DNA of 19,985 nt, from positions 7,487-27,471 of the forward strand of contig JASEHM010000002.1 in NCBI GenBank assembly GCA_030018895.1, in the 5' to 3' direction. Under the pieces are notes generated by a model. That model ran no database searches, was not told where the DNA came from, and saw only the letters and a program-made list of their open reading frames with translations. This DNA comes from Candidatus Omnitrophota bacterium (GTDB taxonomy: Bacteria > Omnitrophota > Gorgyraeia > Gygaellales > Profunditerraquicolaceae). This document shows, piece after piece, positions 15,401 through 19,985 of this stretch; positions within the stretch are counted from its first letter, which is position 1, and each line of letters begins with the position of its first letter. The position numbers and the translations under genes are program-made.

Positions 15401-15844
15401 CAGTTCTTCCTCAAAGGAAACTCCTGGAGAGCGCTGCAATTGGCTTACTACTACACGCTCATCGCCATTAATAATAAACGTGCCTGATTCGGTCATCAAA
15501 GGCATATCGCCAAAATAAGCATCCTGCTCCTTAACTTCCTTAGGCGTAATTAATCTAAATTTAACCTTAAGGGGCGCAGCATAGGAAAAAGCCCTCTTTT
15601 TACATTCAATAATATTATATTTCGGCTCTCCTAAAGAATAGCTGATAAAATCTAATTTTATAGAACGACTCGTATTCTCAATAGGAAATATCTCTTCAAA
15701 AACCTCTTGCAGACCTTGCCGTTTTCTTTCAAGAGAAGAAACATTCATCTGCAAAAACTCAGCATAAGCTGCGGTTTGCACCTCTAGGAGATCAGGAATA
15801 TCGAAAGTCTCTTTTATTTTTGCAAAACTCTTGCGTTTAATCAT
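12440..15844 (-). CDS. rpoB: RNA polymerase beta subunit
   Basis: The beta subunit forms the other half of the RNA polymerase active-site cleft. The 1134-residue protein is intact from [21 protein letters not shown] to the clamp-binding C-terminus ([21 protein letters not shown]). The rifampicin-binding region begins at F376 ([12 protein letters not shown]). D386, H396 and S401 correspond to E. coli D516, H526 and S531, so the enzyme is predicted to be rifampicin sensitive. The protein is shorter than E. coli RpoB (1342), consistent with absence of large lineage-specific insertions. The ATG at 15844 has no clear ribosome site and follows a gap with three hairpins after rplL. Confidence 0.98.
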   Translation of the reverse strand: [1134 protein letters not shown]

Positions 15845-15858
15845 TATTTAATGAACGC

Positions 15859-15975
15859 TTGGTTTACGAACACGAAGTGTGAGTAAACCAATACGCGAAT
15901 TAACCCTGCACCATACGGTGCAGGGTAAGTTCGGACAGACGACTTAGCTTCACTTACGCTCGCTAAGTCGTGTCC
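15859..15975. repeat. Three consecutive hairpins between rplL and rpoB
   Basis: Hairpin 1 has 9-bp arms 15859-15867 and 15883-15891, with an inner ACAC/GTGT pairing. Hairpin 2 is a perfect 10-bp stem, arms 15903-15912 and 15917-15926, with a 4-nt loop. Hairpin 3 pairs 15933-15937 with 15971-15975 and 15940-15948 with 15962-15970, 14 bp with a 2-nt bulge. None is followed by a U-run on the transcript. The place matches the rplL-rpoB gap, which in E. coli holds an attenuator and an RNase III site, but whether the role is shared is inference. Confidence 0.8.
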
Positions 15976-15979
15976 TCAC

Positions 15980-16366
15980 TTATTTTAACTCTACTGTCGC
16001 ACCGGCTGCTTCTAACTTCTTCTTCATTTCTTCAGCTTCTTCTTTAGCCACGCCTTCTTTTACCGGCTTAGGCGCAGCATCTACTAAATCCTTAGCTTCC
16101 TTTAACCCAAGGTTTGTCATTGCCCTGACTTCTTTTATTACTGCGATTTTACTAGCGCCGACACTCGCTAAAATCACAGCAAAGGTTGTTTTTTCTTCCT
16201 GCGCAGGAGCACCTCCAGCAGAAGCAGTTCCAGCAGCTGAAACAGCTGCCATTGGCATATTTGCGGAAACACCAAATTTTTCCTCAAGGGCCTTTACCAA
16301 ATCTGAAAGTTCAAGAACTGTCATACTTTCAATAGATGTCATCATTTCCTGTAAGTTTGCAGCCAT
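15980..16366 (-). CDS. rplL: Large ribosomal subunit protein L7/L12 (bL12)
   Basis: L7/L12 forms the flexible multi-copy stalk that recruits EF-Tu, EF-G and other GTPases. The 128-residue product has three parts: an N-terminal dimerisation domain that binds L10 (MTVLELSDLVKALEEKFGV, about 15-33), an Ala/Gly-rich hinge (about 39-56), and the C-terminal domain KTTFAVILASVGASKIAVIKEVRAMTNLGLKEAKDLV ending GATVELK. The ATG at 16366 has one of the best ribosome sites in the window, GGGAGG about 6 nt upstream, which fits the need for more L12 than other ribosomal proteins. A GTAC-rich hairpin lies between it and rplJ. Confidence 0.97.
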   Translation of the reverse strand: MAANLQEMMTSIESMTVLELSDLVKALEEKFGVSANMPMAAVSAAGTASAGGAPAQEEKTTFAVILASVGASKIAVIKEVRAMTNLGLKEAKDLVDAAPKPVKEGVAKEEAEEMKKKLEAAGATVELK

Positions 16367-16385
16367 TTTTTACCTCCCATTTTCC

Positions 16386-16427
16386 GCACATCGTACTTTG
16401 TCTTTCGATGTGCAATGTACTAAGTAC
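16386..16427. repeat. GTAC-rich palindromic repeat between rplJ and rplL
   Basis: It contains an 8-bp stem, GCACATCG at 16386-16393 and CGATGTGC at 16406-16413, followed by the near-palindrome GTACTAAGTAC at 16417-16427, which is also found inside the arms of the repeat at 3784-3836. I read it as a shorter, diverged member of the same family. Confidence 0.7.
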
Positions 16428-16433
16428 GCTATA

Positions 16434-16961
16434 CTAATTTAATTTCTTATTCTTCACTTGTTCCAAACAATAAACAAATTTTCTTAAAACTCCGTTCAAA
16501 ACCATAGCTAACTGCTGCAAAGGCGAATTCAATGCCACAACAACCTGCGCCCTTAAAACTTCCATGGAAGGAAGTTTTGCTAATCTTTCAATATCTTCTT
16601 TTTTTAAAATTTTATCCTTTAAGGAACCAGCCTCAATTTTTAACTGTTCATGGGTTTTTGAGAAATCGCATAAAACCTTAGAAACACTCAACCCATCTTC
16701 TTTTGCAAAAACTAACCCTGATGGCCCTTCTATTGCTTCAAGAAGAGAGCTCATTCCAACACCCTCTAAGGCACGCCTGGCAACACTATTCTTCGCCACA
16801 AAAAATGAAGCCTTTGCAGCCTTCAAACTCAGGCGTAAATTATTTAATTCCAGGCCAGATACCCCTGAATACCTTACAATAAATATAGCAACAGAACTAG
16901 AAAACCTGTTCTTAATTAGGTTTTCTGACGATTCCTTAAATATCAAACCAAGTTTTTTCAT
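16434..16961 (-). CDS. rplJ: Large ribosomal subunit protein L10 (uL10)
   Basis: L10 anchors the L7/L12 dimers to the 23S rRNA at the stalk base. The 175-residue product has family length. The N-terminal rRNA-binding domain includes FIVRYSGVSGLELNNLR, FFVAKNSVARRALEG and the EGPSGLVFAKED segment. The C-terminal helices that hold L12 dimers end with LQQLAMVLNGVLRKFVYCLEQVK. The ATG at 16961 lacks a visible ribosome site. Only 36 bp separate it from rplA, too little for the long L10 leader that represses this operon in E. coli, so that control is either absent or lies within rplA. The short gap contains GCTATAAGCTATAA-like repeated words. Confidence 0.95.
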   Translation of the reverse strand: MKKLGLIFKESSENLIKNRFSSSVAIFIVRYSGVSGLELNNLRLSLKAAKASFFVAKNSVARRALEGVGMSSLLEAIEGPSGLVFAKEDGLSVSKVLCDFSKTHEQLKIEAGSLKDKILKKEDIERLAKLPSMEVLRAQVVVALNSPLQQLAMVLNGVLRKFVYCLEQVKNKKLN

Positions 16962-16997
16962 ATAAAACTATAAGCTATAAACTTACGGCTTAAAACT

Positions 16998-17678
16998 CTA
17001 GAGAACCAAGTTAAACCCCGGATTCATTGAAGATGAAATAGAAAGGCTGGTTATAAATTTTCCTTTTACCGAGGCAGGCCTTGCTTCGTTTATTGCCTCA
17101 ATTACCCGAGCCGCATTATCACACAGCTTATCTTCATCAAAAGAAATTTTTCCGACTGACAAATGTATTCCCCCTTGCTTATCCGTACGAAACTCCACTT
17201 TTCCCCTTCTAACATCTTCAAGCGCTTTCTTAATATCAGCAGTCACGGTCCCTGTTTTAGGGCTGGGCATAAGGCCGCGCGGACCTAAAACCTTGCCTAA
17301 CTTACTTAAATCCTTCATCATCTCAGGTGTAGCAACAGCACAATCAAAATCCAAAAAACCAGCAGATACTTTATCTATCAGATCTAATCCTCCCACATAA
17401 TCCGCATTAGCTTCCCTTGCGATTTTTTCATGTTCGCCCTTGCAAAAAACCGCAACCCTCACCTTTTTTCCTGTTCCATGCGGTAGGATTACTGTAGCGC
17501 GTACCATCTGATCGGATTTCTTACTATCAATATTTAAAAGAAGGCTTAAATCTACAGAAGCATCAAATTTAGGCTGAGGCATTTTTTTTAGTAACTGGAT
17601 TGCCTCTTTAAGCTGATAAATTTTATTTCTATCAACCTCTTTTTCTGCTTCTCTATATCTCTTGCTGTGTGTTTTCAT
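16998..17678 (-). CDS. rplA: Large ribosomal subunit protein L1 (uL1)
   Basis: L1 forms the mobile stalk that moves deacylated tRNA out of the E site; it can also repress its own operon by binding mRNA. The 226-residue product starts MKTHSKRYREAEKEVDRNKIY. It has the domain I block SVDLSLLLNIDSKKSDQMVRATVILPHG, the signature LGPRGLMPSPKTGTVT at 131-146 and the VRRGKVEFRTDKQGGIHLSVGK block, all as in the family. The ATG at 17678 is 11 bp after the rplK stop, so the pair is cotranscribed and probably coupled. I cannot point to an L1 target hairpin in the mRNA by eye. Confidence 0.97.
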   Translation of the reverse strand: MKTHSKRYREAEKEVDRNKIYQLKEAIQLLKKMPQPKFDASVDLSLLLNIDSKKSDQMVRATVILPHGTGKKVRVAVFCKGEHEKIAREANADYVGGLDLIDKVSAGFLDFDCAVATPEMMKDLSKLGKVLGPRGLMPSPKTGTVTADIKKALEDVRRGKVEFRTDKQGGIHLSVGKISFDEDKLCDNAARVIEAINEARPASVKGKFITSLSISSSMNPGFNLVL

Positions 17679-17689
17679 GACTTATTTAA

Positions 17690-18115
17690 CTACCCCTCTA
17701 CTCCAATTCCCATACTTCTAGCAGTACCCTCAATAATCTTAATAGCAACAGACAAATCAGAGGTATTAAGATCCGGTATTTTAAGTTTAGCGATTTCCTC
17801 CACCTGTTTACGAGTAACCTTACCAATTACTTCTTTACCGGCTATGCCTGATGCCTTAGCCAAATTTGCCGCGCGTTTTAAAAACACTGAAGATGGCGGA
17901 CTTTTAATAATAAAGGTAAACGACCTATCCTCGTAGACCGTAATTACTGCAGGCAAAATCAAGCCTTCTTTATCTTTAGTCTGCTCATTAAACTGCTTGC
18001 AAAACTGCATAATATTAACGCCATGCTGGCCCAAGGCAGGCCCTACCGGAGGAGCTGGATTCGCCTGGGCACCAGGAACGTGTAATTTAATCTGTGCTGT
18101 TATTTTTTTAGCCAT
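17690..18115 (-). CDS. rplK: Large ribosomal subunit protein L11 (uL11)
   Basis: L11 binds the GTPase-associated region of 23S rRNA and takes part in factor binding and RelA activation. The 141-residue product is the standard size. It has the N-terminal domain with the proline-rich PAPPVGPALGQHGVNI segment at 20-35 (site of thiopeptide interaction in the family), the central SFTFIIKSPP linker, and the rRNA-binding C-terminal domain ending ARSMGIGVEG. Its ATG shares one base with the nusG stop (TAATG), a classic termination-reinitiation overlap, so nusG and rplK expression is probably coupled. Confidence 0.97.
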   Translation of the reverse strand: MAKKITAQIKLHVPGAQANPAPPVGPALGQHGVNIMQFCKQFNEQTKDKEGLILPAVITVYEDRSFTFIIKSPPSSVFLKRAANLAKASGIAGKEVIGKVTRKQVEEIAKLKIPDLNTSDLSVAIKIIEGTARSMGIGVEG

Positions 18116-18642
18116 TATACTTTCTCTACCTGCCAGTATTCCAATTCAACAGGAGTTGCCCTGCCAAAAATTAAGACATGAACCTTTACTTTTCCTTTTT
18201 CAGGATAAACATCTTCTATGGTTCCGTTAAAATTAAAAAATGGCCCTTCGGTTATTCTGACCTGCTCTCCCTTTTCAAAAAGAACCTTTGGGCTCGGTTT
18301 TGCCTCTGCTTCTTTTGTCCTTTTTAAAATATTTTCAACTTCATCTTTTGGTAAGGCAATAGGTTTTCTTCCCGGGCCGATAAAACCGGTTACGCCCGGA
18401 ACTGTTTTTACAAAAAGATGGGTTTTTTCACTCAACTCCATCTCTAAAAGAAGATAGCCCGGGAAAAATTTTCTCTGGGATATCCTCTTTTTACCTGAAC
18501 GAACCTCTGAAACTTGTTCAGTAGGTACAATCACAGAAGAAATCTCTTCCTGCATTGCCTCCTGCGCAATTTTTTTTTCCAAAGATATCTTTACTTTTTC
18601 CTCAGAACCTGTCTGAGTATGTACAACGTACCAATTCTTCAT
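18115..18642 (-). CDS. nusG: Transcription elongation/termination factor NusG
   Basis: NusG binds the clamp of RNA polymerase, suppresses pausing, and links polymerase to Rho or to ribosomal S10. The 175-residue protein has the NGN domain from WYVVHTQTGSEEKV (4-17) through RKFFPGYLLLEM (58-68) and VPGVTGFIGPGRKP (81-94). A charged linker at about 100-120 leads to the KOW domain, GEQVRITEGPFFNFNG at 125-140. No extra domain insertion is present between NGN and KOW. The ATG at 18642 is one base after the secE stop (TGA-A-ATG), and its stop overlaps the rplK start, so secE, nusG and rplK form one translationally coupled unit. Confidence 0.97.
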   Translation of the reverse strand: MKNWYVVHTQTGSEEKVKISLEKKIAQEAMQEEISSVIVPTEQVSEVRSGKKRISQRKFFPGYLLLEMELSEKTHLFVKTVPGVTGFIGPGRKPIALPKDEVENILKRTKEAEAKPSPKVLFEKGEQVRITEGPFFNFNGTIEDVYPEKGKVKVHVLIFGRATPVELEYWQVEKV

Positions 18643-18643
18643 T

Positions 18644-18835
18644 TCAATGAAAAATTCTTCTTAATGCCCCTGCGCACAAAAGATCCACAACCCATATAAA
18701 CAAAGTCATAATTATCGTGGTTATAATAACCACAATAGTTGAATCCATCAGTTCCTGCGGCCCTGACCATGATACCTTACCCAATTCCGCCTTTACCTCT
18801 TTTAAAAATTTTACAGGCTTTCTAATTATATTCAT
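18644..18835 (-). CDS. secE: Protein translocase subunit SecE
   Basis: SecE is the small essential clamp subunit of the SecYEG channel in the inner membrane. With the ATG at 18835 it has 63 residues, the short single-span form common outside enterobacteria. An amphipathic N-terminal helix (RKPVKFLKEVKAELGKV) and the conserved VSWSGPQEL segment at 21-29 precede one membrane span at about 32-53 (STIVVIITTIIMTLFIWVVDLL). A TTG at 18853 would add six residues; neither start has a convincing ribosome site, and the ATG gives the usual family start. It lies between tRNA-Trp and nusG, a very common order. Confidence 0.93.
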   Translation of the reverse strand: MNIIRKPVKFLKEVKAELGKVSWSGPQELMDSTIVVIITTIIMTLFIWVVDLLCAGALRRIFH

Positions 18836-18880
18836 TAATATATTACTGTCCAAATAGCGTCATTAACACAAATCTTCAAA

Positions 18881-18951
18881 CAGGGGCGGAGGGAATCGAA
18901 CCCCCAGTCCTGGTTTTGGAGACCAGTGGTTTACCGTTAACCGACACCCCT
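18881..18951 (-). tRNA. trnW: tRNA-Trp (CCA anticodon)
   Basis: The transcript folds as a full cloverleaf of 71 nt. The acceptor stem AGGGGTG pairs with CGCCCCT (one G-U). The anticodon arm CTGGT/ACCAG encloses the loop CTCCAAA, giving anticodon CCA for tryptophan. The T arm has the GGTTCGATTCC motif. The discriminator base is G73, as expected for bacterial tRNA-Trp. The 3' CCA is not encoded, so a CCA-adding enzyme must supply it. It sits between rpmG and secE. Confidence 0.95.
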
Positions 18952-18978
18952 AAGTTTTTTAAGCAGAGAAACTACTTT

Positions 18979-19128
18979 CTACTTTATTTCTTTATGAAGG
19001 GTGTGCTTATGACAAACTTTGCAAAATTTACTAAGCTCTAACCGCTCCTGATGCAATTTCTTATTTTTCTTTGTTGTATAATTTCTGTTTTTACAAACAG
19101 TGCATTCTAAAGTAATTATTTCTCGCAT
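18979..19128 (-). CDS. rpmG: Large ribosomal subunit protein L33 (bL33), zinc-binding form
   Basis: L33 is a small 50S protein near the E site. The 49-residue reading frame runs from an ATG at 19128 to a TAG. It begins MREIITLECTVCKNRNYTT and contains two CxxC pairs (C9/C12 and C36/C39), the zinc-ribbon or C+ form of L33. The basic segment KKNKKLHQERLELSKFCKVC is typical. Its length and its place between tRNA-Thr and tRNA-Trp, just ahead of secE, are the usual context. It is too short for many ORF callers. The upstream gap contains a GTAC-rich repeat. Confidence 0.95.
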   Translation of the reverse strand: MREIITLECTVCKNRNYTTKKNKKLHQERLELSKFCKVCHKHTLHKEIK

Positions 19129-19141
19129 TATTAAAAATCTG

Positions 19142-19179
19142 TACTTTGTCGTTCGTACTTCGTTTTTCGATGTACGAAC
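19142..19179. repeat. GTAC-rich hairpin between tRNA-Thr and rpmG
   Basis: An 8-bp stem, GTTCGTAC at 19151-19158 and GTACGAAC at 19172-19179, encloses the loop TTCGTTTTTCGAT. It shares the words GTACTTTGTC and CGATGTACGA with the repeats at 16386-16427 and 3784-3836. Part of the 5' gap of rpmG. Confidence 0.7.
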
Positions 19180-19198
19180 TACGAACTATTTTTATCTA

Positions 19199-19271
19199 AG
19201 CTGGAGACGGGAATTGAACCCATGACCCCGTCCTTACCAAGGACGTGCTCTGCCGACTGAGCTACTCCAGC
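19199..19271 (-). tRNA. trnT: tRNA-Thr (GGT anticodon)
   Basis: The transcript gives a 73-nt cloverleaf. The acceptor stem GCTGGAG pairs perfectly with CTCCAGC. The D arm contains AGCTCAGTCGGCAGAGC, and the anticodon stem CGTCC/GGACG encloses loop TTGGTAA, giving anticodon GGT, which reads ACC and ACT threonine codons. The T arm contains GGTTCAATTCC. The 3' CCA is not encoded. It is the first gene after the promoter at 19376-19404, so it heads the long transcript and must be cut out of it by RNase P and 3' processing. Confidence 0.95.
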
Positions 19272-19375
19272 GCTATAATTTAACTCAGCAAAAGAAGAAC
19301 ACAAAACCCTTCTCTTAGAATTTTAAATAAATTCGATGAAGTTTTTTAATTCAATGGGGCTTATGTAAAGATAAA

Positions 19376-19404
19376 AGTATATAATATAAATTAAATTTTG
19401 TCAA
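19376..19404 (-). promoter_or_regulatory. Near-consensus sigma-70 promoter of the supercluster
   Basis: On the minus strand TTGACA (19399-19404) and TATACT (19376-19381) are separated by exactly 17 bp. The -35 matches consensus fully and the -10 matches at five of six bases. A-tracts directly upstream (19405-19425) resemble an UP element, as at strong rRNA and ribosomal-protein promoters. Initiation about 7 bp after the -10 would give a leader of roughly 98 nt before tRNA-Thr. No comparable promoter is seen inside the supercluster. Confidence 0.85.
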
Positions 19405-19414
19405 TATCTTTTTT

Positions 19415-19621
19415 TTATTTTTTTTCACCCGAAACTGTTTCCATTCCAATCGGGACAGTGGGATGCGAAAGAGAAATACTGCGGAAAATATTGCAGAAAA
19501 ATATTGATAAAAAAGTGCCGATAATACCAACGCCTCTCTTTATCTGCAAAGCAGCATTGGCCTTTACATGCAACAAACCAACATTTTTAGCAACTTCTCT
19601 ATCATTTAGCAATTTCATCAA
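19415..19621 (-). pseudogene. Possible remnant of a small HTH/excisionase-like protein
   Basis: A 68-codon reading frame starts MMKLLNDREVAKNVG. The beginning resembles the first helix of excisionase-type helix-turn-helix proteins (LLxxxEVAxxLG), but the rest does not continue the fold, and the end runs through the repeat at 19431-19462. I see no ribosome site. The likely readings are a decayed fragment or chance; confidence is low. Confidence 0.2.
19431..19462. repeat. 32-bp repeat, copy 1
   Basis: It matches 19655-19686 at 29 of 32 positions in the same orientation, 224 bp away. The repeat contains GTTTCC followed by ATTCCAATCGGGA, with internal complementarity (GTTTCC with GGAAAC in the second copy). 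It lies immediately upstream of the A-tract of the promoter at 19376-19404. Confidence 0.75.
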
Positions 19622-19647
19622 ACTGAGTAATTATCAACGACGAGTTG

Positions 19648-19686
19648 CAATCGGGAAACTGTTTCCATCCCAATCGGGAAACTGGG
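19648..19686. repeat. 32-bp repeat, copy 2, with a partial tandem duplication
   Basis: The 32-bp match to copy 1 spans 19655-19686. In addition the word CAATCGGGAAACTG occurs twice, at 19648-19661 and 19671-19684, 23 bp apart. GTTTCC and GGAAAC can pair as a short hairpin. Function is unknown. Confidence 0.75.
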
Positions 19687-19748
19687 TTATTTTAGACTTT
19701 TTATATATCTATCAGCGTCTGCGAATTAGACCCTTGACATTTACCTAT

Positions 19749-19925
19749 TTACCTAGATGTCACAGGTATAGCTACCATAGAATGTTCCATTTTTTTAGGC
19801 GGCGTATTTAAAACAGCATTAAAATCCATATCCTCAATTTTAATCGTAAAACTGAACCCGGTAAAATCCGCAGGGTTAAAAAGCAAGGGCTCCATCCCTT
19901 CCTGAAAAATAGGAATCATGCTCAT
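19749..19925 (-). CDS. Unrecognised 58-codon ORF, possibly the 3' remnant of a disrupted gene
   Basis: An ATG at 19925 opens a 58-residue frame, MSMIPIFQEGMEPLLFN to VAIPVTSR. Its composition (IKIEDMDFNAVL, NTPPKKME) looks like protein-coding sequence, but I do not recognise a family. There is no ribosome site, and the start lies only 5 bp from the probable end of an insertion sequence at 19930. The frame stays open back to that boundary and is then stopped inside the element. It may therefore be the C-terminal part of a gene cut by the insertion. A chance ORF remains possible. Confidence 0.3.
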   Translation of the reverse strand: MSMIPIFQEGMEPLLFNPADFTGFSFTIKIEDMDFNAVLNTPPKKMEHSMVAIPVTSR

Positions 19926-19929
19926 TGAT

Positions 19930-19985
19930 GGGTAATGTCAAATAAATTGTGTAAATTCTTTTAAAGGTTTCACTTGCCATTTGGA
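19930..19985 (-). mobile_element. End of an insertion sequence, probably IS256/Mutator type (partial)
   Basis: The plus-strand segment starting at 19930 (GGGTAATGTCAAATAAATTG, then TGTAAATTC) looks like a terminal inverted repeat of IS256-type elements, which often contain AATTGTGTAAA. A reading frame entering from the window edge ends with its stop codon inside this terminus, as in many IS256 transposases. The other end is outside the window, so the family call rests on recognition of the terminus only. Confidence 0.5.
19938..19985 (-). CDS. C-terminus of a probable transposase (partial)
   Basis: Only the last 15 residues are in the window: SKWQVKPLKEFTQFI, then TGA. The KW-x-PL-x-x-F pattern is compatible with the C-termini of Mutator-type transposases as I recall them, and the stop lies within the probable terminal repeat. 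The gene would be read leftwards from beyond position 19985. Fifteen residues cannot prove the family. Confidence 0.4.
   Translation of the reverse strand, partial: SKWQVKPLKEFTQFI

Noticed and set aside
16962..16997. L10 autoregulatory leader before rplJ
   Set aside because: The rplA-rplJ gap is only 36 bp, too short for the known leader structure, and no matching fold could be seen.
19272..19375. T-box or other riboswitch in the leader before tRNA-Thr
   Set aside because: No T-box sequence, specifier stem or known riboswitch core could be recognised; the region is A/T-rich leader only.
19431..19686. Possible CRISPR array, because the repeat contains GTTTCCATCCCAATCGGGAAAC-like words
   Set aside because: Only two copies 224 bp apart, with no regularly spaced repeats between them; the second copy has a 23-bp tandem that is too short for repeat plus spacer. 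No cas genes are present.
19734..19762. Plus-strand promoter starting with TTGACA at 19734
   Set aside because: No acceptable -10 box lies 16-18 bp downstream, and no plus-strand gene follows; the hexamer is part of a short TGACAT/ATGTCA inverted repeat.
19398..19811. 137-codon plus-strand reading frame
   Set aside because: It crosses the promoter, both 32-bp repeats and the minus-strand ORF; it has no family resemblance, and its composition follows the repeats.

Overview
The window is a bacterial chromosome segment carrying the core translation and transcription supercluster, all on the minus strand. In transcription order (high to low coordinate) it runs tRNA-Thr, rpmG, tRNA-Trp, secE, nusG, rplK, rplA, rplJ, rplL, rpoB, rpoC, rpsL, rpsG, fusA, tuf, rpsJ, rplC, rplD, rplW, rplB, rpsS, rplV. 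This is the secE-nusG / L11-L10-rpoBC block, the str operon and the start of the S10 operon fused without any unrelated gene between them. rpsC would be expected just beyond position 1.

The organism is a bacterium with moderately A+T-rich DNA. RpoC carries the large insertion in the trigger loop (SI3) typical of Gram-negative lineages. EF-Tu has an unusual switch I of a kind I recall from planctomycete-type sequences, and EF-G has a divergent N-terminal G domain. Together these suggest the PVC side of the tree, possibly a candidate phylum such as Omnitrophota. That placement is inference from memory, not a computed phylogeny.

Layout. 19930-19985 looks like the end of an insertion sequence, possibly of the IS256/Mutator type. 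19749-19925 holds a 58-codon ORF cut off by that element. 19405-19748 holds two copies of a 32-bp repeat and a probable gene remnant. 19376-19404 is a near-consensus sigma-70 promoter (TTGACA, 17 bp, TATACT) that fires into tRNA-Thr and the supercluster. From 19271 to 63 the genes are dense and co-directional.

The genes themselves are ordinary and intact. The unusual part is the gaps. Almost every intercistronic gap longer than about 50 bp holds palindromic or tandem repeats, and different gaps hold different families: 8-bp tandem units of the GCCGGTTA type on both sides of rpsG; GTAC-rich inverted repeats before rpsJ, rplL and rpmG; a modular hairpin element before both rplB and rpsS; three consecutive hairpins between rplL and rpoB; and a perfect 12-bp hairpin just before the tuf ribosome-binding site. 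None has the U-tract of an intrinsic terminator. They may be mobile palindromes that collected in the gaps, or RNA processing and stability elements that tune expression along a very long transcript.

Functionally, the products assemble the ribosome (L1, L2, L3, L4, L7/L12, L10, L11, L22, L23, L33, S7, S10, S12, S19), deliver aminoacyl-tRNA and translocate (EF-Tu, EF-G), transcribe (beta and beta' subunits, NusG) and export protein (SecE). I found no new enzymatic or defence system.
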